NCBI GenBank assembly: GCA_964629885.1
Contig: CAZVRJ010000011.1
Location: 3,007-67,006, forward strand
From: CAYWCV01 sp964629885
GTDB lineage: Bacteria > Bacteroidota > Rhodothermia > Balneolales > CAYWCV01
Reading direction: 5' to 3'
Length of the DNA stretch: 64,000 nucleotides
The translations under genes and the position numbers were made by a program. Below are positions 44,304 to 53,253 of this stretch, piece by piece; position 1 is the first letter of the stretch, and each line of letters begins with the position of its first letter. The notes under the pieces are model-generated. The model saw only the letters and a list, made by a program, of their open reading frames with translations, was not told where the DNA came from and did not search any database.

Positions 44304-45695
44304 TCAGGCTTCCTTGATCGCGCTTATCAGCGCCATCACAGACTTTTTGGCATCGCCGAAGTACATATAGGTGTTCGATTTGTAGAACAGCTCGTTGTCG
44401 ATACCGGCGAAACCGGGATTCATGCTTCGCTTGAACACGACGACGGTTTTTGCCTTGTCGACATCCAAGATCGGCATTCCGTAGATCGGGCTAGCCGGAT
44501 TATCTCGGGCAGCCGGGTTAACGACGTCATTAGCGCCAATAACCAAAACAACATCTGTGCTCTCGAACTCGGAATTGATTTCATCCATGTCATAGAGCTG
44601 GTCGTAAGGCACATTGGCCTCGGCCAAAAGTACGTTCATGTGACCAGGCATACGACCAGCAACCGGGTGGATTGCATACCGTACATCAACGCCTTTGCGT
44701 TCGAGCAATTCGCCTGCCTCGCGGATGCTGTGTTGCGCTTGTGCGACCGCAAGTCCGTATCCTGGTACAATGATGACCTTCTGGGCATAAGCGGTCATTA
44801 CAGCGACATCCTCGGCCGATGCTTGGCGTACCGACTTAGGTCCACCCTCGTCGGGTCCTGCAATTTGCTCAATCACGGATCCGAAGGCTCCAAACAGCAC
44901 GTTGCCTAGCGAACGGTTCATCGCCTTACACATAATATTTGTAAGGATAAGACCGGAAGCACCTACCAACGCACCCGCAATAATCAGGAGATTATTGTTC
45001 AACACGAAACCAGTTGCCGCAGCGGCAACGCCAGAATACGAGTTCAACAGTGAAATGACCACGGGCATGTCGGCACCACCGATGGGTATGACGAGCACGA
45101 TACCGAGAATCAAGGCGCCCGCGATAAGGATGTACAACCACATCGGCATATAGGGCTGAAGAGCAAACATAATCAGCGATCCTACCGTGATTACACCCAA
45201 AAGACCGTTGATGATTTGCTGCCCTTTATACGTCACGGCTCGACCAGTAACCATCCCCTTGAGCTTGCCGAAAGCCAACATGCTGCCGGTGAATGTCAAA
45301 AATCCAATTAAAACACTCAATCCAACGATGCCAATATCGCCTGCAGCAAGCATTTCAGGATCGTCGTACGTAAAAAATTCAGCCATGGCAACTAAGGCCG
45401 AGGCAATACCACCAAAACCGTTTAGAATGGCCACCATTTCAGGCATGGAGGTCATCTCAATCTTGCGGGCGAGAACTGCTCCAACCAAGCCACCGATAAC
45501 TAGACCGGACACAATGAACTCCCACCCGAGAATTCCTTGTCCCGCGAGTGTTGCAACCACACCGATCAGCATACCCACCGAAGCAAGTTGATTACCCGAT
45601 CGCGCCGTTGCGGGTGAGCTCAAACGTTTTAGGCCAACCACAAAGAAGATGATGGCCAGCAGATACGACAGTTGTACAATAGTTGTGATATCCAT
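44304..45695 (-). CDS. pntB: NAD(P) transhydrogenase subunit beta
   Basis: 463 residues. About 1-265 are membrane helices of domain II that carry the proton channel. The C-terminal NADP-binding domain III (about 285-463) shows VIIVPGYGLAVAQAQHSIRE, HPVAGRMPGHMNVLLAEA, VLVIGANDVVNPAA and VFKRSMNPGFAG. With PntAA and PntAB it couples proton entry to hydride transfer from NADH to NADP, supplying NADPH. It is third in the operon, 3 bases after pntAB. Confidence 0.94.
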   Translation of the reverse strand: MDITTIVQLSYLLAIIFFVVGLKRLSSPATARSGNQLASVGMLIGVVATLAGQGILGWEFIVSGLVIGGLVGAVLARKIEMTSMPEMVAILNGFGGIASALVAMAEFFTYDDPEMLAAGDIGIVGLSVLIGFLTFTGSMLAFGKLKGMVTGRAVTYKGQQIINGLLGVITVGSLIMFALQPYMPMWLYILIAGALILGIVLVIPIGGADMPVVISLLNSYSGVAAAATGFVLNNNLLIIAGALVGASGLILTNIMCKAMNRSLGNVLFGAFGSVIEQIAGPDEGGPKSVRQASAEDVAVMTAYAQKVIIVPGYGLAVAQAQHSIREAGELLERKGVDVRYAIHPVAGRMPGHMNVLLAEANVPYDQLYDMDEINSEFESTDVVLVIGANDVVNPAARDNPASPIYGMPILDVDKAKTVVVFKRSMNPGFAGIDNELFYKSNTYMYFGDAKKSVMALISAIKEA

Positions 45696-45698
45696 GGC

Positions 45699-45980
45699 TT
45701 AGTCCTTTCTGCGAAACATTTGGAGCATGCGATCGGTGACCATGAAGCCACCAACCACGTTAATGGTCGCAAAAATAAGTGCGAATAAAGCAATCCACTG
45801 CACAATGGGTCCGTCGATGTGACCAATAACTGCCAGAGCACCGACAATGGTGATGCCAGAGATAGCATTCGATCCCGACATTAGGGGTGTGTGAAGCGTG
45901 TTTGGAACCTTCGAAATAACCTCGAACCCGACAAAGCAGGCCAGGACGAAGACAAACAGGTTGAAAATATTCATATCCAT
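45699..45980 (-). CDS. pntAB: NAD(P) transhydrogenase subunit alpha 2 (membrane part)
   Basis: 93 residues with three membrane helices: IFNLFVFVLACFVGFEVI, ISGITIVGALAVIGHI and WIALFALIFATINVVGGFMV. SKVPNTLHTPLMSGSNAISGI is the signature of this subunit. In E. coli it is fused to PntA; here it is a separate gene, as in Rhodospirillum and many others. It begins one base after pntAA. Confidence 0.93.
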   Translation of the reverse strand: MDMNIFNLFVFVLACFVGFEVISKVPNTLHTPLMSGSNAISGITIVGALAVIGHIDGPIVQWIALFALIFATINVVGGFMVTDRMLQMFRRKD

Positions 45981-45981
45981 A

Positions 45982-47112
45982 TTAAGCCTCCGCAGCTGGT
46001 TTAAGGAGAGGGGTTACAATTTCGCCGTCGCGTGTGATGGTGGTATACAGCGTAATTTCGTCGCTCATGTCGAATATGGGTTCGCCCTCTTTCACCATGT
46101 TCTTGAGCAAATTGACCATATTCCGTGCGTAGAGTTGGCTTGCATGCACCGGCATGGTAGCGGGTATGTTCACGGGTCCATGTATGGAGACGCCGTTCAC
46201 GGTTGTCACCTGTCCGGCCACCGTGTACTCACAGTTCCCACCCTGCTCGGCTGCAAGGTCGATTACCACGGATCCTGGTACCATATCGTCGACCATGGCT
46301 TTCGTGATCAGAGTCGGTGCTTTTTTGCCAGGTATCAATGCGGTGGTTATCACCACATCGGCCGACTTCACATGCTTGTGCATCACTTCGCGCTGGCGCT
46401 CTTGAGCATCCGTCGAAAGCTCTTTGGCGTAGCCACCTTTGGTCTCGGTATCCGAGTCGAGGGGCACATCAATAAATTTCGCACCAAGACTTTCCACTTG
46501 TTCCTTTACAGCAGGTCGCACGTCGAATGCTTCGACGATGGCGCCCAAGCGGCGTGCAGTTGCAATGGCCTGCAAACCAGCGACACCAGCTCCTAAAATC
46601 AGCACCTTCGATGGACGAATGGTCCCGGCCGCTGTCATCATCATCGGCAGATACTTACCCAGATTCGCCGCTGCCATAAGTACCGACTTATATCCAGCAA
46701 GTGAGCTCATCGACGACAGGGCATCCATGCTTTGTGCACGTGTTATTCGGGGGATGGCTTCCATCCCCAACGCGGTTATGTTGGCCTTTTTAAGCTTTCC
46801 AACCAGCTCGGGGTCGCTTAGAGCCCAAAGGAAGCTGATTAGTATAGTACCAGGCTTCATTTTTGCGATTTCGGCATCGGTCGGTTTCTGGACCTTCAAA
46901 ATCATGCCGGCTTTTTCGTAGAGAGCATCGGCTGTTGGTGCGATGGTTGCACCGGCCTTTTCATACTGGGCGTCTGATGCGAATGATCCGTCGCCCGCAC
47001 CTGTCTCTACCAAAACCTCCATCCCTAACTTTCGGACTTCGGCCACGAGATCAGGTGTCAAGGCGACACGCGTCTCTCCGGCCAAAGTCTCCTTTGGTAC
47101 GGCTGCTATCAT
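45982..47112 (-). CDS. pntAA: NAD(P) transhydrogenase subunit alpha 1 (NAD-binding part)
   Basis: 376 residues, soluble domain I related to alanine dehydrogenase. Motifs are VPKETLAGETRVALTP, ITRAQSMDALSSMSSLAGYKSVL, the NAD-binding fold VLILGAGVAGLQAIATARRLGA, and the mobile loop region around GGYAKELS. It binds NADH on the cytoplasmic face. First gene of pntAA-pntAB-pntB, probably led by a promoter in the repeat-containing spacer 47113-47472. Confidence 0.94.
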   Translation of the reverse strand: MIAAVPKETLAGETRVALTPDLVAEVRKLGMEVLVETGAGDGSFASDAQYEKAGATIAPTADALYEKAGMILKVQKPTDAEIAKMKPGTILISFLWALSDPELVGKLKKANITALGMEAIPRITRAQSMDALSSMSSLAGYKSVLMAAANLGKYLPMMMTAAGTIRPSKVLILGAGVAGLQAIATARRLGAIVEAFDVRPAVKEQVESLGAKFIDVPLDSDTETKGGYAKELSTDAQERQREVMHKHVKSADVVITTALIPGKKAPTLITKAMVDDMVPGSVVIDLAAEQGGNCEYTVAGQVTTVNGVSIHGPVNIPATMPVHASQLYARNMVNLLKNMVKEGEPIFDMSDEITLYTTITRDGEIVTPLLKPAAEA

Positions 47113-47265
47113 AATTTAATTCCTGCATTAAACGTGGACTTCGGTCAGATCTGCTGTAATCCCCCGACCTGGCCAAAGCATGCGGTGATGGTTTCAATGT
47201 AATCAACTGCAACTAAATCGGAAAGAGCTTCTTATTGCAGTTCATGCGAATAGTATTGCATTAAC

Positions 47266-47400
47266 CAAGGCATCGAGGGGATCATGGGCATCGAGGGCAT
47301 CAAATAGTCCCCAGCTTACCTATGTTGCCCCTGATGCCCTCGATGCCCTCGATGCCTCTGTTGCCTATGATCCCCTCGATGCCTCTGTTGTCTATGATCC
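47266..47400. repeat. Nonanucleotide tandem repeats in inverted arrangement (copy 2)
   Basis: Four plus-type units (47266-47301: CAAGGCATC, GAGGGGATC, ATGGGCATC, GAGGGCATC) are followed after 22 bases by eight complement-type units with a strict 9-bp period (47324-47395: GTTGCCCCT, GATGCCCTC, GATGCCCTC, GATGCCTCT, GTTGCCTAT, GATCCCCTC, GATGCCTCT, GTTGTCTAT). The blocks can fold on each other. They lie in the 360-base divergent spacer between pntAA and trxB. The rest of that spacer shows nothing else I recognise. Confidence 0.88.
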
Positions 47401-47472
47401 GTAACTTTCGTCACATATCTGAACATCAAAAAGCCGTAACTTGGTCGATTATTGAATTACAAAGACATTCAC

Positions 47473-48414
47473 ATGGAAGACATTGCAAATAAAACGTTTG
47501 ATGTAATCATTATGGGTAGTGGTCCGGCTGGGTTCACCGCCGCCATCTATGCCGCTCGCGCCGATCTGAAGCCGCTTGTATTTGAGGGTGCAGAGCCCGG
47601 TGGACAGCTTATGACCACCACCGACGTTGAAAACTACCCGGGATTCCCGAATGGCGTTATGGGACCCGAAATGATGAACATGTTCCGTGAGCAGGCACAG
47701 CGATTCGGGGCCGACACACGGTATGGTTTTGTGACAAATGTCGACACAAACCAACATCCTTTCAAACTCACCATCGATGAAGAGTACAATGTATTCGCCA
47801 AGGCGCTCATCGTGGCCACGGGTGCATCTGCCAAATGGCTAAACATCGAAAGTGAGACCCGTCTGCGTGGCTACGGCGTTTCAGCTTGTGCGACATGCGA
47901 CGGTGCATTTTTCCGTAACCAACATGTTGTAGTGGTGGGTGGTGGCGACACAGCTATGGAAGAGGCCAGCTTTTTGACCAAATTTGCATCCAAAGTGACG
48001 CTTGTTCACCGTCGCGATGAATTTCGAGCATCGAAAGTTATGCAGACCCGAGTGCTCGAGAATCCTAAGGTTGACGTGGTATATTACTCAGTCGTGCACG
48101 AAATTCTGGGCGACAAAGTGGTTCAGGGCATTGTGCTCCGCAACGTCAATGATAACACCCTAACTACCCTCGATGATGTTACGGGCGTATTTATGGCAAT
48201 CGGGCACAAGCCAAACACCGACTTGTTTAAGGGCACACTCGATATGGATGATGTGGGCTACATAAAAACGCACGCCAAATCGACACACACGAATGTTGAG
48301 GGTGTCTTCGCTTGCGGCGACGCACAAGACAGTGTATATCGTCAGGCAATCACCGCGGCCGGCACTGGATGTATGGCGGCATTAGACGCCGAGAGGTGGC
48401 TCTCAGAGCAGTAA
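47473..48414 (+). CDS. trxB: Thioredoxin-disulfide reductase
   Basis: 313 residues from the ATG at 47473; the frame extends to a TTG at 47452. FAD-binding motif GSGPAGFTAAIYAAR, redox-active CATC at Cys139/Cys142 (SACATCDGAFF), NADPH-binding GGGDTAMEEASFL and HRRDEFRAS, and the terminal FAD motif GVFACGDAQD. Transfers electrons from NADPH to thioredoxin in the cytoplasm. The phosphate cotransporter gene starts directly after its stop codon with no gap. Confidence 0.95.
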   Translation: MEDIANKTFDVIIMGSGPAGFTAAIYAARADLKPLVFEGAEPGGQLMTTTDVENYPGFPNGVMGPEMMNMFREQAQRFGADTRYGFVTNVDTNQHPFKLTIDEEYNVFAKALIVATGASAKWLNIESETRLRGYGVSACATCDGAFFRNQHVVVVGGGDTAMEEASFLTKFASKVTLVHRRDEFRASKVMQTRVLENPKVDVVYYSVVHEILGDKVVQGIVLRNVNDNTLTTLDDVTGVFMAIGHKPNTDLFKGTLDMDDVGYIKTHAKSTHTNVEGVFACGDAQDSVYRQAITAAGTGCMAALDAERWLSEQ

Positions 48415-50046
48415 ATGATCGAACTGGTCACCATGTTCCTTGGCGGCATCGCCCTGTTCTTGTTGGGTATGAAAATGCTCACAGACGGGCTGAAGCTGTC
48501 GGCTGGTGATTCTCTGCGCAATCTGTTGGCTCACTGGACTGCTACCCCTGCGAAAGGGGTGATGTCGGGTATGCTCATTACTGCGATCGTTCAAAGTTCT
48601 AGCGCGGTCATATTTGCCACCATCGGCTTCGTTAATGCCGGTATCATGTCGTTGCTTCAAGCAGTCTACGTGATCTTCGGAAGCAATGTAGGCACGACCT
48701 TTACAGGATGGATTGTGTCGACGGTAGGACTCAACATCAACCTGCAGGCTTTCGCGATGCCGTTTTTGGCCCTCGGAATGGTGCTCTGGCTTGGTCAGGA
48801 GGGGACTAAGCGTGGTGGACTCGGTCAGGCGTTGGTTGGATTAAGCATTTTTTTCCTAGGTATCGATGTGCTTAAGGACTCGTTCCAGGGCCTAGGAAAC
48901 GATATTCCATTCGAGGCTCTTGGAGAGTCATTTCAAAGCCGGTTGCTCATGTTGGGGATCGGCATAGGACTCACCACGCTGATGCAATCATCGTCGGCGT
49001 CGATCGCTATCGTTATCACTGCTGTCGCTGGCGGCTTCATTCCCATCCAAGCCGGTGCAACCATGATTATCGGGGCGGATATTGGCACGACATCAACAGC
49101 TCTCTTCGCTGTTATCGGATCCACATCTGCAGCTAAACGAACCGCAACAGCCCACGTTTTGTTTAATGTGGTGACAGGGCTTGTCGCTTTTTTCCTCGTT
49201 GGTGCATATCTAAAAGGAATTGCCTATCTCTTTGGTCCTGAGCTGAGCGTTGCCGCCACTGTTGCCATGTTCCATACCATGAAAAAGATGACTGGACTAG
49301 CCCTGTTCATTCCGTTTACAGGGAAGCTTGTGGTTTGGCTCGAAAGTCGTTTCACTGGATCGGAGCGACGGGAAGACAAACCGAAGTACCTCGACGACAC
49401 GTTGCTTCAAACGCCATCGCTTGCTGTTAGTGCCCTGGTCTTTGAACTTAAGCGCGTCGGCAAGAAATCGCGCAAGGCGGTTAGGCATGTTTTGAAGGGA
49501 GACCGGACGCATAAAGAGCTGGATCAGTACGTCGAAACGGTCGAGCATCTACACCTTGAGGTTGTGGCCTACATTCAGAAAATGCACCGATTGAATATGC
49601 CGCCCAACCTGGAGTACTCTCTGCCCCAAGCCTTACGGGTGCTCCAATACTTTAGGGAAGCCTCTGAACATGCCATGGTTGCACTCCGCATTAAGGAACA
49701 GAACAACATACATGCGTTCGTTGCCTCAGAACTGAAGCGCCTTGAGAACGCAGTGCTGGACCTGACGGTGGCCTGCGACTCCGAAATGGTCGGATTCAGC
49801 CTCGATAGAGTACGTACGCTCGAAGACCAGGTGGAGACGACCTACAACGAGGTCAAGATCGCAATCCTGACCTTCGGTGGGCAGGAAAAAATCAGCGTGC
49901 AATCCATGCTGAACCTACACGAAATGATCCGCAACTATAAGCGGGTTGCTGACCAGCTCAGCAAAGCAGCACAGCACATGGACGACTTCAACAAGCTCAT
50001 CGAACACAAACCGGGCGATGGACCGGGTATGAGGATTGAGGAGTGA
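48415..50046 (+). CDS. Na/Pi cotransporter family protein with PhoU-like domain
   Basis: 543 residues. Two copies of the NaPi-II signature lie in the membrane domain (about 1-310): AIVQSSSAVIFATIGFVNAG and TLMQSSSASIAIVITAVAGG, each with the QSSS motif, plus GSNVGTT and GADIGTT. A cytoplasmic helical PhoU-like domain follows (about 340-540). It probably takes up phosphate with sodium; PhoU-like tails are thought to tune activity. The TAA of trxB abuts this ATG, so the genes are likely co-transcribed. Confidence 0.9.
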   Translation: MIELVTMFLGGIALFLLGMKMLTDGLKLSAGDSLRNLLAHWTATPAKGVMSGMLITAIVQSSSAVIFATIGFVNAGIMSLLQAVYVIFGSNVGTTFTGWIVSTVGLNINLQAFAMPFLALGMVLWLGQEGTKRGGLGQALVGLSIFFLGIDVLKDSFQGLGNDIPFEALGESFQSRLLMLGIGIGLTTLMQSSSASIAIVITAVAGGFIPIQAGATMIIGADIGTTSTALFAVIGSTSAAKRTATAHVLFNVVTGLVAFFLVGAYLKGIAYLFGPELSVAATVAMFHTMKKMTGLALFIPFTGKLVVWLESRFTGSERREDKPKYLDDTLLQTPSLAVSALVFELKRVGKKSRKAVRHVLKGDRTHKELDQYVETVEHLHLEVVAYIQKMHRLNMPPNLEYSLPQALRVLQYFREASEHAMVALRIKEQNNIHAFVASELKRLENAVLDLTVACDSEMVGFSLDRVRTLEDQVETTYNEVKIAILTFGGQEKISVQSMLNLHEMIRNYKRVADQLSKAAQHMDDFNKLIEHKPGDGPGMRIEE

Positions 50047-50048
50047 CG

Positions 50049-50076
50049 GAAAGAAGAAAGAAGAAAGAAGAAGGAG
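50049..50076. repeat. Heptanucleotide tandem repeat (GAAAGAA)
   Basis: Three exact 7-bp units GAAAGAA (50049-50069) and a variant GAAGGAG fill most of the 34-base spacer between the convergent Na/Pi cotransporter and helicase genes. Confidence 0.75.
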
Positions 50077-50080
50077 TGGC

Positions 50081-52141
50081 TTATTCTTTTCCGAAGATTT
50101 TCTTGATGAAGCCGAATACGCCTGATTTTTGCTCTTCCGCTTTCGGTTTAGCAGCTGACTTACCATCTTTCAACGAAGTCGACATCGACGACAGATCGTT
50201 TGTCACAGGTAGCTTCTGTGTTACACCGTAGTTAGTTGGACGATCGTACCGTGGGTCTCTATGGCGATTGCCGCCTTGTCTATTGTCTCTTGGTCCGCGC
50301 TGTCCATCTCTAGGCTTGTCGCTTCTTGGCGCTTGTGGTCCCCGTGGCTCACGAGGTTCACGCTGCTCGCGCTGCTCACGAGGTGGATTAGGCTTGCGCT
50401 GGTCGGTGCGGTCTTCGCGTGGAAGATTTGGCCTGCGTTGATCAGGTCGTGCCTCCCTTGGCGCCTGTGGCTCACGTACTTCCCGTGGCTCGCGAGGTTC
50501 GCGTTGTTCGCGAGGAGGGTTTGCTGGTCTCTCACCAGTCCGGCCTTCGGTATCGGCAGATCTGCCACGGCGGTTTCTTCCACCTCTGCGACGGCGGCGA
50601 GCTGGCTTTACATCACTGGTCTCGCCAGACTCTGCTGTGGATGATTCTGCTACAGATGGCTCTGTAGATACTTCGTCCTCTTTCTTTACTGGACGAGGAC
50701 GTGCAGGCTTGGCTGCGACTGGTTTTGCATCAATCTCCATGGGCTCTGCAGCTGTGGACTGATCTTTATCAGCAGATTCCTTATCAGGTCTGCGGCGTTG
50801 GTTTTGACGGCGTGGTGCAGGTTTTTCAGTTTCGGCAACAGCTTCGTCAGCAACGACATCCGCGACCTTATCAACTTTATCTACCTTCGCTGCTCTCTCA
50901 ATCCTTGCAACCGGCGATTCATTCGTCGCGGCACGGTCGGGAGCTTGTGGTCTGCGAGTGTCGCGGCGTGGACCACGATCTTGCGAATGAGACGGTCTTT
51001 CAACTTGTTGATCCTCGGGTCTACCAGCCAAGAAATCGGGTACATTCAATACCACAAGCTTGTCGCCCATAGCCTTGCGAATCGGATCGAGGTAGCGTTT
51101 GTCCTGGTGCGAGACGAAAGTGATTGCATCGCCTTTGGCGTCGGCCCGTGCTGTACGCCCGATGCGGTGAATGTAATCTTCGAGCTCACGAGGCACGTCG
51201 TAGTTGATGACGAGCGACACTTCTTCGATGTCGATTCCTCGTGCAAGCACGTCGGTGGCCACCAAAACGCGGATATTCCCCTGTTTGAAAGCCGCCAGTG
51301 CCTCTTCGCGCTCCTGTTGGGTGCGGTCGCCGTGGATGCTTGTAACCGCAAGACGCTTACGTCTTAGTTCGCGTGCCAACTCGTCGGCGCCTCGCTTCGT
51401 ACCCGTGAATAAGATGCAAGATGGAAACTGCTCGTCCTGCATTAAATACTTCACCAAGTCGGCCTTTTTGTCGAAATCAACAAAATAGAGCCACTGATTT
51501 ACGTTTGCCGCCGTTGTGTTTGGTGCAATTGAAATACGGAATGGATCGATCAGAAACTCGTCGAGAAGCGGCTTTAATTTGTCGTGTATCGTGGCTGAGA
51601 AAAACAGCGTCTGACGCTTTTTCGGAACCCGATTGATGATGGTTCGTACATCTGGTATGAATCCCATGTCGAGCATACGGTCGGCCTCGTCGAGCACCAA
51701 GATTTCAATATTGCTGAAATCGAGGTTCCTGACCTTCATCAAATCGAGCAGGCGTCCTGGGGTCGCAACGATGATGCGAACTCCGCGCTCGAGCGCCTTC
51801 TGCTGCTCGCCCCAATCGCCACCGCCATAGATGGTGACCGACGGGATGTCGACGTGATACCCAATGGCAAATATTTGCTCGTCGATCTGTTGTGCAAGCT
51901 CACGTGTCGGCGACAGAATGAGGCACTGAATGCCCTTATTGGGGCTATTTTTGATCTTTTCGAGGATGGGAACAACAAAAGCGGCTGTTTTACCGGTACC
52001 TGTCTGGGCTGATGCGACAATATCGCGGCCCTCGAGCACGAGTGGAATGGCTTGTAGTTGTATGGGAGTTGGTTGGGTGAAACCCATGTCCAGGATACCG
52101 TCGATGATTTCCTGGCTGAGTCCGAATTCGGTAAATGACAA
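50081..52141 (-). CDS. DEAD-box RNA helicase with long disordered basic tail
   Basis: 686 residues. Residues 1-370 are the helicase core of the RhlE type: Q motif GFTQPTPIQLQAIPL, Walker A AQTGTGKT, PTRELAQQ, DEAD in VLDEADRMLDMGF, SAT, then ARGIDIEEV and HRIGRTARA. Residues about 375-686 are low complexity, rich in Arg, Pro, Glu, Asp and Gly (RRRRRGGRNRRGR, repeats of PREQRE/EPREP), ending in a small conserved-looking FGFIKKIFGKE. The tail should bind RNA and may drive condensation. The start is a TTG; MSFTEFGLS is the usual family N-terminus and no ATG fits. Confidence 0.9.
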   Translation of the reverse strand: MSFTEFGLSQEIIDGILDMGFTQPTPIQLQAIPLVLEGRDIVASAQTGTGKTAAFVVPILEKIKNSPNKGIQCLILSPTRELAQQIDEQIFAIGYHVDIPSVTIYGGGDWGEQQKALERGVRIIVATPGRLLDLMKVRNLDFSNIEILVLDEADRMLDMGFIPDVRTIINRVPKKRQTLFFSATIHDKLKPLLDEFLIDPFRISIAPNTTAANVNQWLYFVDFDKKADLVKYLMQDEQFPSCILFTGTKRGADELARELRRKRLAVTSIHGDRTQQEREEALAAFKQGNIRVLVATDVLARGIDIEEVSLVINYDVPRELEDYIHRIGRTARADAKGDAITFVSHQDKRYLDPIRKAMGDKLVVLNVPDFLAGRPEDQQVERPSHSQDRGPRRDTRRPQAPDRAATNESPVARIERAAKVDKVDKVADVVADEAVAETEKPAPRRQNQRRRPDKESADKDQSTAAEPMEIDAKPVAAKPARPRPVKKEDEVSTEPSVAESSTAESGETSDVKPARRRRRGGRNRRGRSADTEGRTGERPANPPREQREPREPREVREPQAPREARPDQRRPNLPREDRTDQRKPNPPREQREQREPREPRGPQAPRSDKPRDGQRGPRDNRQGGNRHRDPRYDRPTNYGVTQKLPVTNDLSSMSTSLKDGKSAAKPKAEEQKSGVFGFIKKIFGKE

Positions 52142-52252
52142 GGCAGTCGGATTAGTCTGGTGTCCGCCCGGCCAATTTTTTTATACCGAACGGTTATACA
52201 ATAATCTTACAAGATACGGAATCTATCACTAATCTACACTTTTACAGAGGCC

Positions 52253-53170
52253 CTACACCGTATGGGGTGGTGTTACCATTTCGTTAACGCGGTCATCCAA
52301 CGATTTCGGCTTGTACCTGATACAGATCCAAAGGGTAATAAAAGCCATTGCCAGTAGCCCAACAGCACCTGCCTCAGGACCAAATGCCCCTCCCGTGAAC
52401 CAATCTGGTCCTGTCTGGTTGGTTTGAATAACAGCCGTTCGAAACGTCTTCCCGCTCACAGGGAATCCAAAAATGGCACCCTGGAAAAAATTCCAGCTGA
52501 AATGAAGCCCGATCGACACCCATAGCCGACCCGTGAGTAAGTAAGGCAATGCCAGCATGATTCCGGCAAGCGTAATGTTCACCGTTGATATCGTGCTCGC
52601 ATTTGGATTCCCTGCGTGGAGTAATCCAAAGACAAGAGATGTGATGAACATGGCAATGCCGACTGCTATTCTCGGCGAAATGGATCCGACATGCATACCT
52701 TCGGCCAGCACCTTCATCTGGTAGCCGCGCGTCCAGTATTCCTCATAGAAACCAACAACCATCATCAAGAACAAATAACCGACGATGGGCATCAACCAGA
52801 ATTGTTCTGCTGTACGATCCCAGCCGAAGCCGTCCATTTTTACGTAACCAAGCATCCATTGAAAGAGCCAGATTCCGGTCATTGCAACAATTCCGATCGC
52901 TGTACCAGCCCAGAGCTCTTGTTTCCAACCCTCAGTGGTCTGAATGCCAAACTCGCTGAACCGGCGCTTATCTATAAATCGGCCCATAATCACAATGGAT
53001 AGAACGATTCCTGATGCGGTAGCAAAAAGGCCGATGTATTCAGCGTTGAATCCGAGTTGACCTACTAAAAACCCAAATGGGAGAACGATAGCAATTGCGA
53101 GCACAAACTGGATTAGCAGCCTCCAACCAGCCCGCAATCTACCTTCTGTTTCATTGATTAGAATTTTCAT
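52253..53170 (-). CDS. CPBP family intramembrane metalloprotease
   Basis: 305 residues from the ATG at 53170; a longer frame to 53209 adds 13 basic residues. About eight membrane helices. CPBP (CAAX protease/bacteriocin-processing) motifs are present: EEYWTRGY (EExxxR), FGLLHAGNPNAS and the later LHFSWNFF histidine/asparagine motif. Members cleave within membranes, and some give bacteriocin immunity or process prenylated proteins; the target here is unknown. Divergent from the YedK-like gene. Confidence 0.87.
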   Translation of the reverse strand: MKILINETEGRLRAGWRLLIQFVLAIAIVLPFGFLVGQLGFNAEYIGLFATASGIVLSIVIMGRFIDKRRFSEFGIQTTEGWKQELWAGTAIGIVAMTGIWLFQWMLGYVKMDGFGWDRTAEQFWLMPIVGYLFLMMVVGFYEEYWTRGYQMKVLAEGMHVGSISPRIAVGIAMFITSLVFGLLHAGNPNASTISTVNITLAGIMLALPYLLTGRLWVSIGLHFSWNFFQGAIFGFPVSGKTFRTAVIQTNQTGPDWFTGGAFGPEAGAVGLLAMAFITLWICIRYKPKSLDDRVNEMVTPPHTV

Positions 53171-53220
53171 GCCCAAATATCTTAAAAAGAATTTCTTATA
53201 TCTTCCCAAAGATCAGAAAA

Positions 53221-53248
53221 TCCTCAATACTCAATCCTCAATCCTCCA
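53221..53248. repeat. Heptanucleotide tandem repeat (TCCTCAA)
   Basis: Four 7-bp units: TCCTCAA, TACTCAA, TCCTCAA, TCCTCCA. They end 5 bases before the ATG of the YedK-like gene, so they occupy the place where its ribosome binding site should be. Confidence 0.75.
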
Positions 53249-53253
53249 GTATA

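Noticed and set aside
47266..47400. CRISPR array or tRNA cluster
   Set aside because: Same nonamer pattern as the other site; no 20-40 bp repeats and no cloverleaf.
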